Source: Prolixibacteraceae bacterium UBA1413
Lineage (GTDB): Bacteria > Bacteroidota > Bacteroidia > Bacteroidales > Prolixibacteraceae
Direction of reading: 5' to 3'
Assembly (NCBI GenBank): GCA_002304925.1
Contig: DBPT01000016.1
Location: 1 to 46,427 of the forward strand
Length of the DNA: 46,427 nucleotides
Numbering within the stretch: the stretch's first letter is position 1; each line of letters opens with the position of its first letter. The position numbers were made by a program, and so were the translations under genes. Below the pieces are notes generated by a model. It saw nothing but the letters and a program-made list of their open reading frames with translations, searched no databases and was not told the DNA's origin. This document shows positions 39,939 to 46,427 of the stretch, in pieces.

Positions 39939-42164
39939 ATGAGATCTTTATTAGTCTTTACTTGCATTTTGTTACAGCCGTTGATCTCGATATCCCAGGA
40001 GATCACCGGAGTAGTATCGGGATTGGATGACGGAAAAGTCCGCACGCTTCCCGGAGTAAATATTTACTGGGAGGATAGCCACCAGGGGACGGTATCCGAC
40101 GGGGATGGCCGCTTCACCCTCAAGCAGAAGAGTGGTCAGCACATGCTGGTTTTCAGTTTTGTGGGGTACGAAACCCGGGTGGTCCATGTCAACGGCAATG
40201 GTCCCCTACAGGTGATTCTGGAACCCAACCTGGAGATCGGAGAAGTGGTGGTCACTGAGAAGGACCGCGGCAGTTATCTTTCTACGATTGATCCGATTCA
40301 CACCGAGAGGATCGGAGGGGCTGAGTTACACAAGGCGGCGTGCTGCAGCCTGGCCGAGAGTTTTGAAACCAACCCGTCGGTCGATGTGAGTTACAACGAT
40401 GCCATTACGGGTGCCAAACAGATACGTTTGCTGGGGCTGGACGGGATCTATTCCCAGTTGCAAACCGAAAACATCGCCAATTTCCGGGGGCTTGCAACCA
40501 ATTTCGGACTTACCTATATTCCCGGACCCTGGATGGAGATGATCCAGGTATCTAAAGGGGCTGCTTCGGTGGTCAACGGGTACGGTTCGATTACCGGACA
40601 GATCAATGTGGATTTCAAAAAGCCGGACAGCCAGGAGAGACTGCATCTCAATCTCTTCGGATCTGCCGACGGGAAGCTGGAATTCAATGGGAACGGGAAC
40701 ATCAGGTTGTTCCGGGACAAGCTGACGACGGGGATTTTTCTTCATGCCGAAAATCTGAGCAACCGGATAGACCACAACCATGATGGTTTTCTCGACCATC
40801 CCTTAAACGACCAGTATCACCTCTACAATGTCTGGAAGTACAACAACCACAAAGGATTCATGATCCACGGGGCGTTTCGATTACTCAGCGATGACCGTTA
40901 CGGGGGATCGGTGGATTTCATCCGGAAAGTACCGGCTTCCGGACAAAGTGCCTATAAGACGGGTATCGAAAACATTCTGGCCGAAGTTGTTTTCAAAGCG
41001 GGGTATGTCTGGCCTTCTCAGCATGTGGCCCTGGCCCTTCTTTCAAACATGGTCAGCCATGATTATTTATCTTCTTTTGGCAGGACAAGTTATGATGCCG
41101 TGGAGCAGCGCATGAATCTCAACCTGGTCCTTACCCTTGACCTGGATGATCACGGACACCATAACCTGAACATCGGAACAAGTTACTTCCGGGATGCTTT
41201 TGACGAAATCCTGAATGACCGGAATATGAACCGTCATGAGTCGGTTCTGGGTTTGTTTGCGGAGTATACCTTCAAACCCTCTGAAAAGCTGACGCTGATG
41301 ACCGGGATAAGGGGTGACTTTCACAACATCCGGGGAACCTTTTATACTCCCAGGGCGCATGTCAGGTACCAGCCTGATCCCCGGTATACTTTCAGGCTCA
41401 GTGCCGGGAAAGGGTACCGCACTGCCAATGTTCTGGCCGAGAACAACCATCTCCTTGCCAACTACCGCCCCCTGGTTTTCGAAGAAGCCGTGTGGGAAGA
41501 GGCCTGGAATTACGGAGCCAGTTTTATCCGGAAATTCAATGTCGGGAACCGCGATCTCCAGATTACCGCGGAGTATTACCGGACTGATTTTTTGAACCAG
41601 CTGGTAGTGGATAAGGAATCGGTTGCAGAGCATATCCTCCTGCAGCCGCTGGAAGGCAAGTCTTACGCCAACAGTTACCAGGTAGACGTGCGCTACCCGG
41701 TGGTGAAGAACCTCGACGTGACGGTTGCCTGGCGGGTTAATGATGTCAAACAGACCATCGGCGGGAAACTCCTGGAAAAGCCTTACACCAGCAGGTACAA
41801 GGGACTTTTTACCGCCAATTACACCACCCGGCTGAAGAAGTGGATGTTTGACTATACGGTCCAATTCAACGGGGGCGGGCGCCTGCCGGCGCCGGGGATT
41901 GCCATCCATGACGGCTCTTCCCTGTTGATCCCTGACCCCGTCACCTTCCCATCCTTTACCCTGATGAATGGCCAGATCACACGCTATTTCAGGTACTGGA
42001 GCATCTATGCCGGCGGGGAAAACCTGACGGATTTCATACAGGACCATCCGGTCCTGGGAGCTGATGATCCGTTCGGACCCGGTTTTGATGCCACCAACAT
42101 CTGGGGCCCTGTTTCGGGCAGAAGATTGTATGCTGGATTACGTTTCACCCTAAATTACAAATAA
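39939..42164 (+). CDS. TonB-dependent receptor, putative metal type
   Basis: A 742-residue outer-membrane receptor. Signal peptide SLLVFTCILLQPLISISQ; residues ~20-110 form a carboxypeptidase-regulatory-like domain (ITGVVSGLDDGKVRTLPGVNIYWE, FSFVGYETRVV); the plug domain (~115-250) contains the unusual ELHKAACCSLAESFETNPSV with a Cys pair; the barrel ends RRLYAGLRFTLNYK. I chose the ATG at 39939, which gives a proper signal peptide; an upstream ATG at 39840 lies inside the preceding gene. The following HMA gene starts one base after its stop. Cysteines in the plug and the metal-binding neighbours suggest uptake or export of a soft metal such as copper (inference). Confidence 0.9.
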   Translation: MRSLLVFTCILLQPLISISQEITGVVSGLDDGKVRTLPGVNIYWEDSHQGTVSDGDGRFTLKQKSGQHMLVFSFVGYETRVVHVNGNGPLQVILEPNLEIGEVVVTEKDRGSYLSTIDPIHTERIGGAELHKAACCSLAESFETNPSVDVSYNDAITGAKQIRLLGLDGIYSQLQTENIANFRGLATNFGLTYIPGPWMEMIQVSKGAASVVNGYGSITGQINVDFKKPDSQERLHLNLFGSADGKLEFNGNGNIRLFRDKLTTGIFLHAENLSNRIDHNHDGFLDHPLNDQYHLYNVWKYNNHKGFMIHGAFRLLSDDRYGGSVDFIRKVPASGQSAYKTGIENILAEVVFKAGYVWPSQHVALALLSNMVSHDYLSSFGRTSYDAVEQRMNLNLVLTLDLDDHGHHNLNIGTSYFRDAFDEILNDRNMNRHESVLGLFAEYTFKPSEKLTLMTGIRGDFHNIRGTFYTPRAHVRYQPDPRYTFRLSAGKGYRTANVLAENNHLLANYRPLVFEEAVWEEAWNYGASFIRKFNVGNRDLQITAEYYRTDFLNQLVVDKESVAEHILLQPLEGKSYANSYQVDVRYPVVKNLDVTVAWRVNDVKQTIGGKLLEKPYTSRYKGLFTANYTTRLKKWMFDYTVQFNGGGRLPAPGIAIHDGSSLLIPDPVTFPSFTLMNGQITRYFRYWSIYAGGENLTDFIQDHPVLGADDPFGPGFDATNIWGPVSGRRLYAGLRFTLNYK

Positions 42165-42165
42165 G

Positions 42166-42525
42166 ATGAATTACAAGCTTTTATTAACCGGAATGCTGGC
42201 CCTGTTTTTTGCGACTTCACCAGCCGGCGCACAAAAGGTCAAATCCGACACCGTTTGCTTCAAGAGCAACATGCATTGTGCAGCCTGTGAAAAAACGGTC
42301 TTTGAAAACCTCCGTTTTGAAAAAGGGGTAAAGGACCTGAAGGTGGACCATGTTTCCAACACCATCAGGGTGGTCTATGCCCCGGGTAAAAATTCTTCGG
42401 AATCGCTTGCCGGCGCCGTTGAAAAGTTAGGGTATGAGGCCACCGAGATATCGGCGGACGAATATGGAACCCTGGTGAAAGCGGGTGAAAAGAAGCCCGC
42501 CACTTCAGCGGGGCAACCACACTGA
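42166..42525 (+). CDS. Periplasmic heavy-metal-associated (HMA) domain protein
   Basis: A 119-residue exported protein: signal peptide LLLTGMLALFFATSPAGA, then one HMA ferredoxin-like fold (~27-97) with the metal site MHCAAC (C38, C41), LRFEKGVKDLKVDHVSNTIRVVY and AVEKLGYEATEI. The tail is Lys/Pro-rich. HMA domains bind Cu(I), Zn, Cd or Hg. The start codon directly abuts the receptor stop, so translation is probably coupled. It converges on the DUF819 gene 37 bases later. Confidence 0.92.
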   Translation: MNYKLLLTGMLALFFATSPAGAQKVKSDTVCFKSNMHCAACEKTVFENLRFEKGVKDLKVDHVSNTIRVVYAPGKNSSESLAGAVEKLGYEATEISADEYGTLVKAGEKKPATSAGQPH

Positions 42526-42562
42526 CCGGAAAACCCCACCGAGCCTCCAGGACAGGTACGGG

Positions 42563-43843
42563 CTACAGCCCTTTCAGGATATAGGCGATAAACACTCCTA
42601 AATAGTTGCCTATGGCGTAGCCGATAAGACCGTTTGCAATTCCTGTGAGAATGATTTCCTTGTTCCTGATCGAGGCTGCCACCGCCGGAACGAAGGGAGG
42701 GGAGAAGGTAAGCGCCGTGATTGTAATGATGGTGGTATCGGTATCGGCTTTGAAGATTTTCGATAAGCCGACGTGGACAACAATCGATCCGAAAACGGCG
42801 ATCGCCACAAAAAGGAAAAGATTCAGGAACTGAATCTGAAATATCACACTAAGATCTGCCATGGATGCGATGACCAGAGAAAATACGATGATGAAGTACA
42901 TCCCCAGTTGAAAGGTGTGTTCGATAGAGTTTATCTTTTTTACCAGCGATGCCAGGAGACCCAAGGTTGTGATGGAGAGGATGATGACTGTCGTTTGGAT
43001 CTCTTTGGAAAACAGCAGGCTGATCCCAAAGCTGATTCCGACGATCACGACGGAAATGGCCAGTGCCAGGGAAAGTCTTTTGACGTGTTTCCAGGAGAGC
43101 ATACCCAGGTAGTTGTCTACCCCTTCCGTATCCTGTATGACTTTGCACACGGCCTTGTGCCTTTTGGTATCGGAGAAGTGGGGAAGGATGAGATTCAGGG
43201 TCCGTTGGGCAATGGTCATCAGGAACAGGAGGACAAATGCGCTGAGCACCATGTCGTAGGTGTTGGTCAGGATGAAAACGGTGGGGGTTACTTTTAGTGC
43301 TGTGGCGATGGATACCAGGTTGGGGGTTCCCCCCGTGTAAACGCCGGTCAGCATTCCCCCTACTTTCCAGCCTTCCGGTATTCCATCCCCCAGCCAGAGG
43401 TAACCCAGGATAATGACGATGACCAGGGAGGAAACACCCAGAATCAGGGATTTTAACGCTTCGGGAGCCAGTCTGATCCACCTTCGCAGGTCGAGGGAAA
43501 AGAGGAGCAGGGGGATGGCAATCAGGATCATCACGTTGGAGATCATACTTTGCATGGAGGCGATCTGGTTGGCTGTTACATCACCGGCAACCAGGGTGCC
43601 CTGCTGTAGAAGGGATTCCACCTGGTCCGCAGGAAGGAAGAGTGAACCGTCAGGGGCAGGGAGCATGGAGCGCAGGGCAGCACTGCCTTTGGGCATAATC
43701 CCGATGTTTCCCAAAATGATCCCTAGCCCATAGGCAAAAGCAATCGCCCCCAATTTGTTGATCGTCTTGTTGATGTGGGTGAGATAAATGATCAGAACCG
43801 GCATCAGGAAATAAAAGAGCAGCAGAACAATGGTAAATATCAT
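42563..43843 (-). CDS. DUF819 family integral membrane protein
   Basis: A 426-residue protein with about ten to twelve hydrophobic segments. It begins IFTIVLLLFYFLMPVLIIYL and contains AYGLGIILGNIGI, MLTGVYTGGTPNLVSIATAL, and TFSPPFVPAVAASIRNKEIILTGIANGLIGYAIGNYLG, all typical of DUF819. The GGTPN and SPPFVPAVAA segments in symmetric positions suggest a transporter-like inverted repeat; the substrate is unknown. It has a -7 element 22 bases before the ATG and appears monocistronic. Confidence 0.9.
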   Translation of the reverse strand: MIFTIVLLLFYFLMPVLIIYLTHINKTINKLGAIAFAYGLGIILGNIGIMPKGSAALRSMLPAPDGSLFLPADQVESLLQQGTLVAGDVTANQIASMQSMISNVMILIAIPLLLFSLDLRRWIRLAPEALKSLILGVSSLVIVIILGYLWLGDGIPEGWKVGGMLTGVYTGGTPNLVSIATALKVTPTVFILTNTYDMVLSAFVLLFLMTIAQRTLNLILPHFSDTKRHKAVCKVIQDTEGVDNYLGMLSWKHVKRLSLALAISVVIVGISFGISLLFSKEIQTTVIILSITTLGLLASLVKKINSIEHTFQLGMYFIIVFSLVIASMADLSVIFQIQFLNLFLFVAIAVFGSIVVHVGLSKIFKADTDTTIITITALTFSPPFVPAVAASIRNKEIILTGIANGLIGYAIGNYLGVFIAYILKGL

Positions 43844-43865
43844 TTGGCTTCAGGTAAGTGTTTGC

Positions 43866-43873
43866 CAAAATTA
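43866..43873 (-). promoter_or_regulatory. -7 promoter element for the DUF819 gene
   Basis: The minus strand reads TAATTTTG, an exact TAnnTTTG match ending 22 bases before the ATG at 43843. Confidence 0.6.
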
Positions 43874-44069
43874 ATTTTTCTTTCCTTAACTCGTTACACC
43901 GGGAATCCTGAAATTATATTTAAATACAACGGATCTGCAGGTTAACTTGCCATCAACGACAGAAAGAGCCTTTGTATAGCAGTTTCCGGAATTTCAGCAT
44001 TTTAAATTCTTCAGAAAAAATGGAATGATATGATCAGAAGATTGAAAGAACGGGACGTTCCGGGGTGTG

Positions 44070-45263
44070 TCAGAGTTCCAGATCGGCATCATGGATTTCG
44101 TTCCAGGGAAGGCCATGCTGGTTTAAGGCATCCATAAAGGGGTCAGGATCAAATTCTTCCACGTTGAAAACACCCGGTTTTTTCCAGAGTTTTTTCAGAT
44201 ACATCATGGCTCCGATCATGGCAGGCACACCCGTGGTATAGCTCACCGCCTGGGTTCCTGTTTCGGCATAAGCAACTTCGTGGCTGCAGTTGTTGTAAAT
44301 GTAATACGTCTTTTCCTTTCCTCCCTTGACACCTCTGATCCGGCATCCGATGGAAGTCCATCCTTTGTAATCCTTCCCCAGATCTCCGGGATTCGGCAAA
44401 ACGGCTTTCAGAAACTGGATGGGTACGATTTCATGTCCTTCGTACAGGATGGGATCGATACCGGCCATTCCGATATTTTGGATCACCCGGAGGTGGGTGA
44501 GGTATTCCTGTCCGAACGTCATCCAGAAACGGGCCCTTTTCAGGGTAGGGAAGTTCTTGACCAGTGATTCCAGCTCTTCATGATAGATGAGGTAAGATTC
44601 CTTGGGTCCGATCCCGGGGTAGGTGAGAGGTTTGTGGATTTCATGGGGTTCGGTCTCTATCCATTGTCCGTTTTCGAAATATTTGCCTTTCTGGGTTACC
44701 TCCCGGATGTTGATTTCCGGGTTAAAATTGGTAGCAAAGGCTTTCCCGTGTTCCCCTGCATTGCAGTCAACGATGTCAAGGTAGTGAATTTCATCAAAAT
44801 GGTGCTTGGCGGCATATGCGGTGAACACGCTGGTCACCCCCGGGTCAAATCCGCAACCCAGGATGGCGGTGATGCCGGCATCCCGGAACCTCTCCCGGTA
44901 AGCCCACTGCCATTTGTATTCGAACCGGGCTTCGTCCCTCGGTTCATAATTGGCAGTGTCGAGGTAACTGGTCTCAGTTTCCAGACAGGCATCCATGATG
45001 GTTAAGTCCTGATAGGGAAGGGCTACGTTTACCACAATGTCGGGTTTGAAAGTGCGTATCAATGCCACCAGTTGTGGAACATTATCGGCATCCACCTGGG
45101 CAGTCTTCACCCGGTCCCCGCCGATCTTCCTGGCAATGGCATCACATTTTGACTTGGTACGGCTTGCCAGCATAATGTCCGTAAAAACTTCGGGCAGAGA
45201 TGCCATTTTGTGCACGACGACGGTGCCCACCCCGCCTGCTCCGATGACTAAAACTTTTCCCAT
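44070..45263 (-). CDS. Saccharopine dehydrogenase family protein, carboxynorspermidine dehydrogenase type
   Basis: A 397-residue NAD(P)H-dependent reductase. It opens with a Rossmann motif GAGGVG (8-13) in VLVIGAGGVGTVVVHKMA, followed by MLASRTKSKCDAIARKI, NVALPYQDLTIMDACLE, YLDTANYEPRDEA and ILGCGFDPGVTSVFTAYA, the signature of the carboxynorspermidine/carboxyspermidine dehydrogenase branch. It would condense L-aspartate-beta-semialdehyde with a diamine in the alternative polyamine route; the partner decarboxylase (NspC) is not in the window. A weak -7-like CATATTTG lies at 45290-45297. Confidence 0.9.
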   Translation of the reverse strand: MGKVLVIGAGGVGTVVVHKMASLPEVFTDIMLASRTKSKCDAIARKIGGDRVKTAQVDADNVPQLVALIRTFKPDIVVNVALPYQDLTIMDACLETETSYLDTANYEPRDEARFEYKWQWAYRERFRDAGITAILGCGFDPGVTSVFTAYAAKHHFDEIHYLDIVDCNAGEHGKAFATNFNPEINIREVTQKGKYFENGQWIETEPHEIHKPLTYPGIGPKESYLIYHEELESLVKNFPTLKRARFWMTFGQEYLTHLRVIQNIGMAGIDPILYEGHEIVPIQFLKAVLPNPGDLGKDYKGWTSIGCRIRGVKGGKEKTYYIYNNCSHEVAYAETGTQAVSYTTGVPAMIGAMMYLKKLWKKPGVFNVEEFDPDPFMDALNQHGLPWNEIHDADLEL

Positions 45264-45308
45264 GGGACGGTATTTATTAAATCCAAATGCAAATATGCAT
45301 TTTTAATT

Positions 45309-46427
45309 TCACTCTCCCGACAAAGCCTTCCTTACATTTTCCAGTTTTTCACCCGTGAGGGGATCCGAGGGTTTCAGTTCGCGGGCCCGGTGATACCACA
45401 CTCGGGCGATGTTGTAATTCTTACTTCGGAAGGCATTATCCCCCTCTTCAATATATTTCCTGAAGACGTTCTCGGTATTCCCCTGCAGCCTTTCTTCGAC
45501 CTTCATCTGGATATCGGCAATCTGGGAAAGGGCATAGCTGTCATTGGATTTTATGTTAAGCGAGCGGTTATACCATCCTCTGGCGACAGCCAGCTGGTCC
45601 GTCCGGAATGCCTCATCCCCCTTGTCGATGTAACCCTGGAATTCCCTTTCCAGTTGCGAGAGCTGTAAAGAGGCGATGATCCGGTTGATTTCCGCAATCC
45701 GGCCCGTAGGGTAAGGTTCCCCGGGCTTTACCGCCAGCGCCTTGTAATACCAGGCTCTTGAAACATTGTAACTCTTTTCGTCGAAGGCCTGGTCAGCCAT
45801 GGCGATGATGCCGTTGTACAGGGCACTTGTCTCGTCAGTGATGGTTCTTCCGGGGCCACTCCCTTGTCCGGTGGAAGGTGCGGATTGCTCAACAGGGGTG
45901 ACCGGAAGGACCGGTGCATCCCCTTTGTTGTTTTGCGCCAGTTTCTGCAGAATTTCGTCTATCTCCCTGATCTTTCTCTGGGGATACTCTTCTTCCGGTT
46001 TTATTTCTGAAGCCTTGCCGTAATTTTCACGGGCTTTCTCCCATTCGTTACTCCTCATCCCGGCGTCGGCGGCAACAAGGAAGTGACGGTATTTCTCGTC
46101 GTTTTGCTGCACCACCTGAAGACTGTCAATGGAGACCAGTCGGTTTTTCGGATGAATCTCATTTGGCTTCAGGAGCAGCGCATTCTTATAATTTGAAGCT
46201 GCCAGAACGAGTTGTTTGCTTTCGAAGGCCTGGTCCGCCAGCATGATCAGCCTGGCGTACTCTTTATTTCTGTTTTCTTCTGCGAGCCTGACTTTTTCTT
46301 CTTCCTGCCGGGCTTTTTCGGCTTCAGCCGCCAGCCGGGCGGCTTCTTCGCGGGCGATCCTTTCAGCTTCGAGGCGTGCCTTTTCAGCTTCGGCGGCTTC
46401 GCGTGCTGCCTGTTCTCTGGCCAGTTT
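45309..46427 (-). CDS. Repeat protein with N-terminal coiled coil and TPR-like units (partial, cut by window end)
   Basis: The minus-strand frame stays open to the right edge of the window, so the gene is truncated at its 5' end; an internal ATG at 46244 is not the start. The visible 372 residues begin with an Ala/Glu/Lys/Arg-rich coiled coil of about 60 residues (LAREQAAREAAEAEKARLEA pattern). Five TPR-like units of irregular spacing follow (for example MADQAFDEKSYNVSRAWYYKA and KGDEAFRTDQLAVARGWYNRS), each ending with a KP...YP.-.I.EI motif. Similar chains occur in large Bacteroidota envelope proteins, but I cannot assign this one. Confidence 0.85.
   Translation of the reverse strand, partial: KLAREQAAREAAEAEKARLEAERIAREEAARLAAEAEKARQEEEKVRLAEENRNKEYARLIMLADQAFESKQLVLAASNYKNALLLKPNEIHPKNRLVSIDSLQVVQQNDEKYRHFLVAADAGMRSNEWEKARENYGKASEIKPEEEYPQRKIREIDEILQKLAQNNKGDAPVLPVTPVEQSAPSTGQGSGPGRTITDETSALYNGIIAMADQAFDEKSYNVSRAWYYKALAVKPGEPYPTGRIAEINRIIASLQLSQLEREFQGYIDKGDEAFRTDQLAVARGWYNRSLNIKSNDSYALSQIADIQMKVEERLQGNTENVFRKYIEEGDNAFRSKNYNIARVWYHRARELKPSDPLTGEKLENVRKALSGE

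Noticed and set aside
41067..42047. 326-codon antisense open frame inside the TonB receptor
   Set aside because: Shadow of the receptor gene; low-complexity translation without recognisable domain, promoter or start context.

Overview
The window reads as one contiguous piece of a Bacteroidota (most likely Bacteroidales-type) chromosome. Three things support this. Many genes are preceded by the Bacteroidota -7 promoter element TAnnTTTG rather than by Shine-Dalgarno sequences. Several families are typical of the phylum: a Bacteroidota-style LptD, a DUF5916/CBM9 outer-membrane protein, a TonB receptor with a carboxypeptidase-like N-domain, RhaB/FucK next to GntR-FucR type sugar genes, and an HYC_CC_PP-like protein. 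KdsA and LptD indicate a Gram-negative, LPS-type envelope. I see no rRNA or tRNA gene, no CRISPR array, no IS element and no prophage.

Layout. 1-7.4 kb: lptD, ridA, the rpsF-rpsR-rplI ribosomal operon (minus) and a DUF5916 protein. 7.6-14.6 kb: a sugar-metabolism block with a zinc polyol-type dehydrogenase, a dicarboxylate/amino-acid symporter (minus), L-fucose isomerase, a GntR regulator and a TolB-like propeller protein. 14.6-18.1 kb: housekeeping typA, kdsA and a YccF protein, followed by a broken remnant of a KdpE-type response regulator. 18.3-23.5 kb: GH51 arabinofuranosidase, an exported sulfatase and a rhamnulokinase/fuculokinase. 23.5-28.6 kb: possible gene debris, rarA, a large secreted TPR protein and an exported C1 peptidase. 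28.6-32.0 kb: an unknown secreted protein, a GT2 glycosyltransferase and a lipoprotein lipase-like hydrolase. 32.2-37.6 kb: ferritin, a RelA/SpoT homologue with a degenerate hydrolase domain, a glycerate kinase fused to a TPR tail, and a secreted TPR protein. 37.6-42.5 kb: an M49-like lipoprotein peptidase and a three-gene putative metal-handling operon (Cys-rich secreted protein, TonB receptor, periplasmic HMA protein). 42.5-46.4 kb: DUF819 membrane protein, carboxynorspermidine/saccharopine dehydrogenase and a TPR/coiled-coil protein cut by the window end.

How the genes work together. Fucose isomerase, its GntR regulator and the FGGY kinase form most of an L-fucose (or L-rhamnose) catabolic route, and the arabinofuranosidase and sulfatase would release such sugars from sulfated or plant/algal glycans. 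The aldolase and a dedicated fucose permease are not in the window. The clearest oddities are a dispersed intergenic repeat family built on CTTAAC/CTCAAC hexamers, the kinase-TPR fusion, the hydrolase-dead RSH enzyme, the metal operon and two stretches of apparent gene debris. No obviously new defence or mobile system is visible.
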